Shown piece after piece: positions 23,466 through 29,226 of a stretch of 46,253 nt of DNA. Numbering within the stretch: position 1 is the first letter of the stretch; each line of letters begins with the position of its first letter. A program made the translations under genes and the position numbers. Origin of the DNA: Actinomycetes bacterium (lineage in GTDB: Bacteria; Actinomycetota; Thermoleophilia; Solirubrobacterales; Solirubrobacteraceae); NCBI GenBank assembly GCA_021851525.1, contig JAJZDA010000006.1, positions 1 to 46,253 on the forward strand. The letters are read 5' to 3'. The notes under the pieces were generated by a model. That model was not told the origin of the DNA, did not search any database, and was given only the letters and a program-made list of their open reading frames with translations.

Positions 23466-23625
23466 GGGCCGGCTCGTCTGAGGGCCGGCTCGACTGAGGT
23501 CCCGGCTCGACTGAGGGCCCGGCTCGACTGAGGTCCCGGCTCGACTGAGGGCCGGCACGACTCGGGGCCGGCTCGCGCGAGGGTCGGCACGCGCCGGCAC
23601 GTCTGAGGGCCGGCTCGCGCCGGCA
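23453..23625. repeat. 16-17-bp tandem array seeded by the gntK 3' end
   Basis: About ten units of ccggctcgactgaggg (16-17 bp) run head to tail. Starts include 23453, 23469, 23485, 23502, 23519, 23536, 23552 and 23568. The first unit contains the last codons (Arg-Leu-Asp) and TGA stop of gntK. Further copies therefore repeat the gene end in shifting frames. Later units are more diverged. Confidence 0.85.
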
Positions 23626-23645
23626 CCCTGCGCCCGGATACCGTC

Positions 23646-24683
23646 TCAGCCGAAGAAGACCGCCGCGTCGTTGTAGATCTCGGGCTCCAGCGGCTTGCGG
23701 AAGCGCAGCGCGTCGTCCAGGCCGACCTGCACGATCTCCCTTCCGCGCAGCGCCGTCATCGTCCCGAAGCTCCCCGCCTTCACGGCGTCGCTTGCGGCGA
23801 TCCCGAAGCGGGTCGCGAGGATCCGGTCGGATGCCGTGGGCGTACCGCCGCGGAGGATGTGTCCGAGGATCGTGGCCCGCGTCTCAAAGCCGGTTCGCTG
23901 CTGGATCTCGTTCTGCAGGGTGATCGCGATCCCGCTCGGGACGAGCCGCGTGCGCTCCGCCAGCACGCGCCCCTCCGCTGCCTTCAGCGTGCCGTCCGCC
24001 GGGTGCGCGCCCTCAGCCACGACCACTATCGAGAAGCTGCGACCGCGCCGGTGGCGACCGCGCAACTGCTCGCAGACCTCCTCGATGTCAAAGGGCCGTT
24101 CCGGGACGAGCACCATGTCGGCGCCGCTGGCCAGCCCCGCACAGGCCGCGATCCAGCCGGCATCACGCCCCATCACCTCGACCACCATCACGCGCTGGTG
24201 GGACTCGGCGGTTGTCTGAAGGCGGTCAATCGCGTCGGTCGCGACCTGCACGGCGGTGCAGAAGCCGACGCTCAGGTCTGTCCCGTCGACGTCGTTGTCG
24301 ATCGTCTTTGGCACACCGACGAGGTGCACCCCCTCACGTTGCAGATCGCGCGAGCCACGCAGCGTGCCATCGCCGCCGATCACCACGAACGCGTCGATGT
24401 TGTTGCGCTCGATGGTCTCATGAACGGCAGCGATCCTCTCGTTTCCGCCGGCGACGGGATCGACCCGCGAGGTTCCCAGCAGCGTGCCTCCCCGCGTGAG
24501 GATCCCGGCGGTGCGCTCGATCGTGAGGTCGATCGTGTCGTTCTCGATCACGCCCTTCCAGCCGTTCCTGAAGCCGATCACGTCGTCCCCGTGTGTGAGC
24601 CGCGTGCGGCGCACCACCGCGCGGATGATGGCGTCGAGCCCCGCACAGTCGCCGCCGCCGGTCAGAACACCGATACGAGCCAT
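23646..24683 (-). CDS. pfkA: 6-phosphofructokinase, mixed-signature (G/K) type
   Basis: This 345-aa PfkA-family enzyme converts fructose 6-phosphate to the 1,6-bisphosphate. GGGDCAGLD opens the nucleotide site. GGDGT (103-107) has Gly at the position that favours ATP, while PKTIDND (125-131) has Lys126 where strict ATP enzymes have Gly and PPi enzymes have Lys. Catalytic region TIDNDVDGTD, MGRDAGWIA and RGGTPTASDR are present. Length and KTIDND agree with actinobacterial enzymes of this intermediate class. The ATG has a strong GGAGGTG ribosome site. Its neighbour gluconokinase feeds another sugar branch, but the genes are convergent, not an operon. Confidence 0.94.
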   Translation of the reverse strand: MARIGVLTGGGDCAGLDAIIRAVVRRTRLTHGDDVIGFRNGWKGVIENDTIDLTIERTAGILTRGGTLLGTSRVDPVAGGNERIAAVHETIERNNIDAFVVIGGDGTLRGSRDLQREGVHLVGVPKTIDNDVDGTDLSVGFCTAVQVATDAIDRLQTTAESHQRVMVVEVMGRDAGWIAACAGLASGADMVLVPERPFDIEEVCEQLRGRHRRGRSFSIVVVAEGAHPADGTLKAAEGRVLAERTRLVPSGIAITLQNEIQQRTGFETRATILGHILRGGTPTASDRILATRFGIAASDAVKAGSFGTMTALRGREIVQVGLDDALRFRKPLEPEIYNDAAVFFG

Positions 24684-24838
24684 CGTGCAGCCACCTCCGA
24701 GCGTCGGGTCGAACTGAAATCAGGTGCGATTGATGCCACCGGTCACAGCCTAGGCAGGTCGCCAACCTACCCCATCCGGGCAGCTCACGCACCAGACTCC
24801 GTACTGGCCCGCGCAGACGCCGCCCCGGACCCGGCGAC

Positions 24839-24844
24839 TACGCT
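24839..24844 (+). promoter_or_regulatory. -10 box (TACGCT) of the acetyltransferase gene
   Basis: TACGCT-cggcgt-ATG: the box is six bases from the start codon, with no Shine-Dalgarno sequence, matching the NUDIX gene promoter closely. Confidence 0.55.
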
Positions 24845-24850
24845 CGGCGT

Positions 24851-25390
24851 ATGACCACCACGATCCGCCGGCTGCGCCGCGACGACGCCGCCGCGCTGTG
24901 CTCATTGCGCAACGCCAACCGCGATTTCCTGGAGCCCTGGCAGCCGGTGCGCCCAGACCGCTTCTTCACCAGGGCCGGTCAGCGCAGCTGGATCGCCGGC
25001 CTGCTGGCCGGCGCCCGCTCGGGGACCACCGAACCTCAGGTGATCCTGTCCGACGGGGTGCCGATCGGCCAGTTGACGCTCAGCAACATCGTGCGCGCGA
25101 ACTTCTACAGCTGCAACGTCGGCTATTGGGTGGCGCAGGCTCATACCGGCCGCGGGCACGCGACCGCGGCCGTGGCGCAGGCATGTGCGCTCGCCTTCGA
25201 CCAGCTGGGCATGCACAGGATTGAGGCCGGCACCCTGCCGCACAACACGGCCTCGCAGCGCGTGCTGGAAAAGAACGGCTTCACGCGCTTTGGCCTCGCG
25301 CCGGGTTACCTGCTGATCGCCGGCCGCTGGCAGGACCACGTCCTCTTCCAGCGCCTGCGTGACGCGCAGGCCCCCGGCGAAGCGAGCTGA
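24851..25390 (+). CDS. GNAT N-acetyltransferase (RimJ/RimL-like)
   Basis: This 179-aa GNAT protein begins TTTIRRLRRDDAAALCSLRNANRDFLEPWQP, the RimJ/RimL opening. The acetyl-CoA-binding pyrophosphate loop is GYWVAQAHTGRGHATAAVA, followed by HRIEAGTLPHNTASQRVLEKNGFTRFG. RimJ/RimL acetylate ribosomal protein N-termini, while relatives acetylate amino acids or drugs, so the acceptor cannot be named. The leaderless-type TACGCT box precedes the ATG. After the stop, short GC-rich imperfect repeats (gggagcgccgg) fill about 70 bp before the zinc-ribbon gene end. Confidence 0.88.
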   Translation: MTTTIRRLRRDDAAALCSLRNANRDFLEPWQPVRPDRFFTRAGQRSWIAGLLAGARSGTTEPQVILSDGVPIGQLTLSNIVRANFYSCNVGYWVAQAHTGRGHATAAVAQACALAFDQLGMHRIEAGTLPHNTASQRVLEKNGFTRFGLAPGYLLIAGRWQDHVLFQRLRDAQAPGEAS

Positions 25391-25461
25391 GGGGAGCGCC
25401 GGCGCGTCGGCGGGAGCGCCGGCCCGCGAGCGTCGGCCCGCTCGCGGGGGCGTCGGCGCGC

Positions 25462-25638
25462 TCAGCGCGACGACGCTCCCCTCAGGAAACGACGCAGGGG
25501 CCCGTCGGTGCTGGGCTCCTTGGCATGTCCGGCGCACCACTGCGAGGCCGGAACCTGACGGCGCACCTGCTCAACGTGGCGACCGCATCCGGCCCAGGTC
25601 GTCTTACCGCACTTCCTGCACTTGACCGCGTGGCACAT
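25462..25638 (-). CDS. Small zinc-ribbon protein (58 aa)
   Basis: The ORF reads MCHAVKCRKCGKTTWAGCGR, then HVEQVRRQVPASQWCAGH and a basic tail. Cys2, Cys7, Cys10, Cys18 with His21 and Cys35/His38 give metal-ligand spacing typical of a small zinc ribbon. I recognise the CHAVxCRxCGKTTWAGCGxHV pattern as a short protein common in actinobacteria, without known function. An AGGAGG site lies 5 bases before this ATG; a second ATG immediately upstream (25639-25641) would add one Met. It is divergent from the OsmC-type gene across an AT-rich island, so the two may be co-regulated. Confidence 0.85.
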   Translation of the reverse strand: MCHAVKCRKCGKTTWAGCGRHVEQVRRQVPASQWCAGHAKEPSTDGPLRRFLRGASSR

Positions 25639-25663
25639 CATTACCTCCTACTTGTCTATACGC

Positions 25664-25692
25664 TTGTGTAGTTGTATTGTTGTGTAATTGTA
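25664..25692. promoter_or_regulatory. AT-rich divergent promoter with 16-bp-spaced direct repeats
   Basis: ttgtgtagttgta (25664-25676) and ttgtgtaattgta (25680-25692) match at 12 of 13 positions, 16 bp apart. They lie in a strikingly AT-rich island (about 25650-25710) between the divergent zinc-ribbon and OsmC-type genes. TATAGA on the minus strand (25656-25661) could be the -10 for the zinc-ribbon gene. The TAATTGTA element resembles OhrR-type half sites, so a redox-sensing regulator is a possible binder. Confidence 0.45.
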
Positions 25693-25729
25693 CTTGTTGA
25701 TTTCTGCTGATTCAAGCCAAGGGAGATCC

Positions 25730-26152
25730 ATGTTCACCGCAACCGCCCGCTCCGTCGATGGAACGCTGACCCATGAGGTCGACGTCAATGGGCGCCACGT
25801 GATCACAACCGACGAGCCGACCTCGATCGGCGGCGCCGACACCGGTCCCGCGCCGCATGAGCTGCTCGCGGCGATGCTCGCCTCATGCGTCTCATCGATG
25901 ATCGTGCTCTACGCGCAGAGGCGCGACTGGGAACTGGGCGACGTGGCTGTTCACGTGAGCTATGACAACGAGTCCACCCCACGCCAGGTGGCGATGACCA
26001 TCCAGCTGCCCGACGGGCTGACCGAGGATCAGGTCGCGCGGCTGGAGCGGGTCGCCGAAACCTGCCCGGTCAAGCGCGCGCTCGAAGCCGGGTTCAGCTT
26101 CGAGCACACGATCGTCACCCCCACCGCCGAGGGCGCTTTGAGCCGTGCGTGA
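25730..26152 (+). CDS. OsmC/Ohr-family protein
   Basis: This 140-aa OsmC-fold protein carries the two conserved cysteines: Cys53 in LLAAMLASCVSSM and Cys112 in AETCPVKRAL. These act as peroxidatic and resolving thiols in organic hydroperoxide reductases. The TSIGGADTGPAPHELL segment is typical of the YhfA/OsmC branch. The probable role is detoxifying organic peroxides with thiol reduction. A GGGAG ribosome site precedes the ATG at 25730. The divergent zinc-ribbon gene and the repeat-bearing AT-rich spacer suggest shared regulation. YhfA-like members have less certain activity than Ohr. Confidence 0.9.
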   Translation: MFTATARSVDGTLTHEVDVNGRHVITTDEPTSIGGADTGPAPHELLAAMLASCVSSMIVLYAQRRDWELGDVAVHVSYDNESTPRQVAMTIQLPDGLTEDQVARLERVAETCPVKRALEAGFSFEHTIVTPTAEGALSRA

Positions 26153-26292
26153 GCGGCTCAGGGCGGTGCCCGACATCCGCCATGACCGCCTCCCTGCCAA
26201 CGACCATCCGCAGGACGGACCACTAGCTTTGACGTGAGGTCGGTTGACCCGGCGCCCCACGAGCCTGTGCCCCAGCACGCAGTCTCAGGGTG

Positions 26293-26307
26293 CGCGAACT
26301 TTTCGCG
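26293..26307 (+). promoter_or_regulatory. CGCGAA-ctt-TTCGCG inverted repeat before the sigma gene
   Basis: A perfect 6-bp inverted repeat with a 3-base centre lies 23 bp before the sigma factor ATG. The embedded GCGAACTT resembles an ECF-type -35 (GAAC core) and could give an autoregulated promoter. No firm -10 is seen. Confidence 0.35.
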
Positions 26308-26330
26308 GCCCGGGTGACGGATCAGCGTCA

Positions 26331-26966
26331 ATGGACAACACCTATCCAAACACACGCGCCCCGGCGCGACTGTCGCTGTCGCGCGAGTTCGCGCGACAGA
26401 CCGGCGCTTGGTCCGACGCGAAGCTGATCAGTGCCTCGGTGCGCGACCCCGAACAGTTCACGGAGCTGTTCGAGCGCCACTGGGACGGGCTCCACAGGTT
26501 CTGCCTGAATCGAGCCGGGGAGGCTGGGGAGGACATCGCGGCAGAGACGTTCCGGGTCGCGTTTGACCGCCGCAGGCGCTACGACGCCAGCTACCCCAGC
26601 GCGCGCCCATGGCTGTTCGGGATCGCGACGAACCTGCTGCGCGACCACTTCCGGGCAGCACGACGGGAGGAGCGCAAGCTCATGCGCTCGGCGGTGCTCG
26701 AGCCGTTGCAGGGCGACGAGGGCGACCTCAACGCGCTGGAGCGGCAGTTCCTCGGCCCGCAACTGGCCGCAGCCCTGCAGGGCATCCCCGCCGCCGATCG
26801 CGACGCGCTGCTGCTGATGGCGTGGGCCGACATGGGCTACGAGCAGATCGCCCAGGCGCTGGACATCCCCCTGGGGACGGTGCGCTCGCGCATCCATCGC
26901 GCCCGCCAGCGCGTGCGTGAGCACCTGGACGCCGCGGGCGGCGAGACCAACGACACCCTGAACTGA
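26331..26966 (+). CDS. ECF-type RNA polymerase sigma factor
   Basis: This 211-aa sigma-70-family factor has region 2 at about 40-105 (FTELFERHWDGLHRFCLNRAGE, EDIAAETFRVAFDRRRRYD, PWLFGIATNLLRDHFR). Region 4 is at about 150-205 (LQGIPAADRDALLLMAWADMGYEQIAQALDIPLGTVRSRIHRARQRVREHL). Region 3 is absent, as expected for group IV. The ATG at 26331 gives a short 38-residue leader. It is followed 15 bp later by a membrane protein gene with a cytoplasmic N-terminus, the standard sigma/regulator arrangement. No zinc-binding anti-sigma HXXXCXXC motif occurs in the partner. The upstream inverted repeat may be an autoregulated promoter. Confidence 0.93.
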   Translation: MDNTYPNTRAPARLSLSREFARQTGAWSDAKLISASVRDPEQFTELFERHWDGLHRFCLNRAGEAGEDIAAETFRVAFDRRRRYDASYPSARPWLFGIATNLLRDHFRAARREERKLMRSAVLEPLQGDEGDLNALERQFLGPQLAAALQGIPAADRDALLLMAWADMGYEQIAQALDIPLGTVRSRIHRARQRVREHLDAAGGETNDTLN

Positions 26967-26981
26967 ACTAGGAGCTTGACA

Positions 26982-28097
26982 ATGACCGATCAGGACCTGA
27001 ACTGGCTGGCGGCACAGCAGCCACAGCGCATCGGCGCCAACCCCACGGCACGTCAGCGCGCGCTGCTTGAACTCGTGCAGCACACCACCTCGCGGCCCGC
27101 GGCACGCAGGTGGCAGCTGCGAGTCACACCACACATCCGCCGCTCGCAGCTGGGCATCGCGCTCAGCGCCGGCGCGGCCGCAGCGGCGCTGGTGGTGGCC
27201 GCCGTGAGCACCGTCAGCGGTGGCGGTGGCAGCGCGGGCCTCAGCCACCGTTCCGCAGGCGCCCAGACCGCCGTGGTCAGCGTAAGGCACACGCACCCCA
27301 GCGGATCACCGCTGCTGCGCCTGGCCGACTACGTGAACGGATTCAGCACCGCGACCGGCGACGCGACGCTGGTGGCCAGGACCACCGCCAGCGGCAACGG
27401 CCAGAGCGTGACCGTGTACGACCTCTACGCGGACAATGGCGAGTACTTCTTCTCGCGCACGCAGTCCGGGATGGCAGCGCAGGTCAGCGCCAACAACAAC
27501 CAGGCCGACGGGCTCTTCGCGCGTGAGATCGCCGCTGCGAAGCTGGCGGCATCCGGCAGCGTTCAGGCCGGCGCTCAGGCTCTGGCCGATGCTGCGGACC
27601 CGAGCAAGGTCGTCAGCCCCAACCAGCCGCCCGTCAACCAGGCGCTGGTCAACGAGAAGATGGCAGGCCAGAAGCACTGGTGGGGTCCCGGCAACTACCA
27701 GACCGGTAGCCAATACGCCAACTACGTCTGGGAGAACGCGCAGGACGCGCTGGTGGCCGGCGCGGGCGATCCTCAGGTGCGCGCCGGCGTGCTGGAGATC
27801 CTCGCGACCCTGCCGGACGTGACGGTCACACAGGGGACCAACGGCAACCAGGCGACGTTGACGCTGACAGCAGGGGTCGCGGAGCTGGGGTCCGGTTACA
27901 CCGAGCAGCTGACGATCAACGCTGACAACGGCGTCCCGATCGAGTTCCGGGGCGGCGTGACCAACGCCGCCACCCCGATCGTCGTCACCTACGGGGTCTC
28001 ACGGGTCAGCTACCCGCAGCTGCGCCCGAGCACGGCGTCCGGCACAAGCTCTGGCGGCGCGGCAACAGCCACCACCACGACTCCGGCCAGCAGCTGA
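26982..28097 (+). CDS. Membrane-anchored partner of the ECF sigma factor (CU044_5270-like)
   Basis: This 371-aa protein has a cytoplasmic segment of about 50 residues (LNWLAAQQPQRIGANPTARQRALLELV). One membrane span follows at ~55-78. Then comes a large extracytoplasmic, beta-rich domain with a Ser/Thr/Ala-rich C-terminal tail. The N-terminal pattern and position after an ECF sigma gene match proteins annotated as CU044_5270 family in actinobacteria; this assignment is from memory of family layout. It probably controls the sigma factor from the membrane or senses envelope state. An AGGAG site lies 7 bases before the ATG at 26982. A six-unit tandem array starts immediately after the stop. Confidence 0.75.
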   Translation: MTDQDLNWLAAQQPQRIGANPTARQRALLELVQHTTSRPAARRWQLRVTPHIRRSQLGIALSAGAAAAALVVAAVSTVSGGGGSAGLSHRSAGAQTAVVSVRHTHPSGSPLLRLADYVNGFSTATGDATLVARTTASGNGQSVTVYDLYADNGEYFFSRTQSGMAAQVSANNNQADGLFAREIAAAKLAASGSVQAGAQALADAADPSKVVSPNQPPVNQALVNEKMAGQKHWWGPGNYQTGSQYANYVWENAQDALVAGAGDPQVRAGVLEILATLPDVTVTQGTNGNQATLTLTAGVAELGSGYTEQLTINADNGVPIEFRGGVTNAATPIVVTYGVSRVSYPQLRPSTASGTSSGGAATATTTTPASS

Positions 28098-28199
28098 GCG
28101 ACGGTCGCAGGCAGGCGACGTTCGAAGGGAAGCGACGGTCGCAGGCAGGCGACGGTCGAAGGCAGGCGACGGTCGAAGGCAGGCGACGGTCGAAGGGAA
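28098..28199. repeat. Six 17-bp tandem units directly after a stop codon
   Basis: Units of gcgacggtcgaaggcag (variants end in gggaa or gcaggcag) occupy exactly 28098-28114, 28115-28131, 28132-28148, 28149-28165, 28166-28182 and 28183-28199. The first unit begins at the base after the TGA of the sigma partner gene. No spacers, so not CRISPR. Confidence 0.9.
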
Positions 28200-28210
28200 G
28201 CAGTACCCGT

Positions 28211-28241
28211 TGAGGGGCGGCGCGTGACGCGCCGCCCCTCA
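28211..28241 (+). terminator. 14-bp hairpin ending the sigma/partner operon
   Basis: tgaggggcggcgcg (28211-28224) pairs with its exact complement (28228-28241) around a tga loop, just beyond the 17-bp array. Confidence 0.7.
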
Positions 28242-28244
28242 CTT

Positions 28245-28329
28245 CGTCGCCGGACGCCCCGGAGCGGCTCAGGCGCGCCGCCCCTCGGCGCGTCGCCGGG
28301 CGCCCCGGAGCGGCTCAGGCCCGCCGCCC
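28245..28329. repeat. 39-bp direct repeat, 46-bp period
   Basis: Segments 28245-28283 and 28291-28329 share a 39-bp sequence starting cgtcgccgg and ending cgccgccc, with about two differences. Noncoding. Confidence 0.75.
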
Positions 28330-28372
28330 AGGCTCGGATCTGCGCGGCGGCCGCGCGACTGTGGGGGATCCA

Positions 28373-28423
28373 CGACTGTGGGGGAGTTACTCGCGTATTT
28401 CGCGAGTAACTCCCCCACAGTCG
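28373..28423. repeat. 23-bp perfect palindromic hairpin element
   Basis: Arm 28373-28395 (starting cgactgtgggggag, ending tcgcg) is exactly complementary to 28401-28423 around the loop tattt. A partial extra copy of the left arm (cgactgtggggga) precedes it at 28354-28366. Pairing this perfect and AT-containing stands out in the GC-rich spacer. Its GGGGGAG/CTCCCCC arms are shared with the hairpin at 8411-8463. It may be a dispersed palindromic element or a strong bidirectional terminator. The stretch 28430-28620 shows no gene or other feature. Confidence 0.8.
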
Positions 28424-28620
28424 CGCTTGGCATGGCGGGCCGTGGGCCGACCCGCCGCGGCAGGCGCAGCGGCCCGGTGCGCAGCACGCCGGGTCTCGGC
28501 ACGTGGTTCCGCACACCCCCACGCCAAGCCGGCGCTGCATGCGCCCCCCGGCGCCCGTGCGTCGAAGGCTGCGCGTTACGCGGTGGTGATGCATGCGAAA
28601 CGCACGTTCACGTCGAAGGG

Positions 28621-28654
28621 CCTCGTGGGCGGCCGCATGCGGTCGCCCACGAGG
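28621..28654 (-). terminator. 15-bp hairpin downstream of tRNA-Pro
   Basis: cctcgtgggcg (28621-28631) pairs with cgcccacgagg (28644-28654); after one G.T pair, ccg/cgg continues to a catg loop. It lies about 50 bp past the tRNA 3' end on the minus strand and is its likely terminator. Confidence 0.65.
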
Positions 28655-28702
28655 TGAATCCCTACAGACCCGGAATTCCGGTTGGATCGGTGCAGACGCT
28701 GA

Positions 28703-28776
28703 TCGGGGCGCCCGGATTCGAACCGGGGACCTCACCGACCCGAACGGTGCGCGCTACCAGGCTGCGCCACGCCCCG
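28703..28776 (-). tRNA. tRNA-Pro (anticodon CGG)
   Basis: The 74-nt cloverleaf reads from CGGGGCGTGG at the 5' end to GCGCCCCGA at the 3' end. The acceptor stem is CGGGGCG/CGCCCCG with discriminator A. The D-loop contains GCAGCCTGGTAGCGC. The anticodon arm is CACCG-TTCGGGT-CGGTG with anticodon CGG reading CCG proline codons. The T arm is CCCGG-TTCGAAT-CCGGG. CCA is not encoded. A CACAAT box about 10 bp upstream of the 5' end may be the -10. Confidence 0.97.
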
Positions 28777-28983
28777 AGTGCAGACCATTGTGCCACGGCT
28801 CCGCGATCTGGCGCGGTCTGACGCGCGCGGGCCCGCGGGGTTGATCGCCACGCGAAGGTCCGGCGTTGCTGCAAAAAACGGCGCAACCAGTACCTGCAGG
28901 CGATCCAAGAGAGACTTTGCAGCCGTCGGCAGCGAGCGCAATACTCTGCTCAATGTAGGGTCAGTCAAAGGAGGTAGGGACCA

Positions 28984-29166
28984 ATGGCCAATCACCTGAC
29001 GCCCACTGAGCTCGCGCACGAGGCGGGTCTGGATCGCAGAGATGTGATCACCAAGTGTGTCGAATGGGGCGTCCCGATCTTCAACGGAAAGATCGACAAG
29101 ACCCTTTTCCTCTCATCCCTCGATGAGTTCGCAGGAGCGAGCGCCAAGCAGGTGGCAACGGCCTGA
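28984..29166 (+). CDS. Small putative DNA-binding protein, 60 aa
   Basis: The protein starts MANHLTPTELAHEAGLDRRD and continues VITKCVEWGVPIFNGKIDKT. The LTPTELAHEAGLDRRDVITKC stretch looks like a helix-turn-helix, followed by a short strand pair like MerR/excisionase-type proteins. I do not recognise a named family. Translation signals are the strongest in the window outside the ribosomal block: AAAGGAGGT seven bases before the ATG. A TACTCT -10 and TTGCAG -35-like pair lie upstream, and an intrinsic terminator with a T-rich tail follows. These suggest an abundant, independently expressed protein, perhaps a nucleoid or regulatory factor. Confidence 0.75.
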   Translation: MANHLTPTELAHEAGLDRRDVITKCVEWGVPIFNGKIDKTLFLSSLDEFAGASAKQVATA

Positions 29167-29189
29167 ACAGCGACCCGACGGCGTGCTGG

Positions 29190-29217
29190 GGGCGCACCTT
29201 GTGTGCGCCCTTGGTTT
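29190..29217 (+). terminator. Intrinsic terminator with T-rich tail
   Basis: gggcgcac (29190-29197) pairs with gtgcgccc (29203-29210) around cttgt, followed by ttggttt. It is the only clear stem plus T-rich tail among the terminators seen here, and it separates the small 60-aa gene from dacB. Confidence 0.75.
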
Positions 29218-29226
29218 GATACGGGC

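Noticed and set aside
28010-28735. 241-codon minus-strand open frame across repeats and the tRNA-Pro gene
   Set aside because: It runs through the sigma-partner 3' end, tandem repeats, palindromes and the tRNA, so it cannot be a real protein gene.
28864-28887. Inverted repeat gttgc/gcaac with a T-run on the minus strand, possible terminator
   Set aside because: Only five base pairs with an unequal loop, and it lies upstream of the tRNA gene with no minus-strand gene to terminate nearby.
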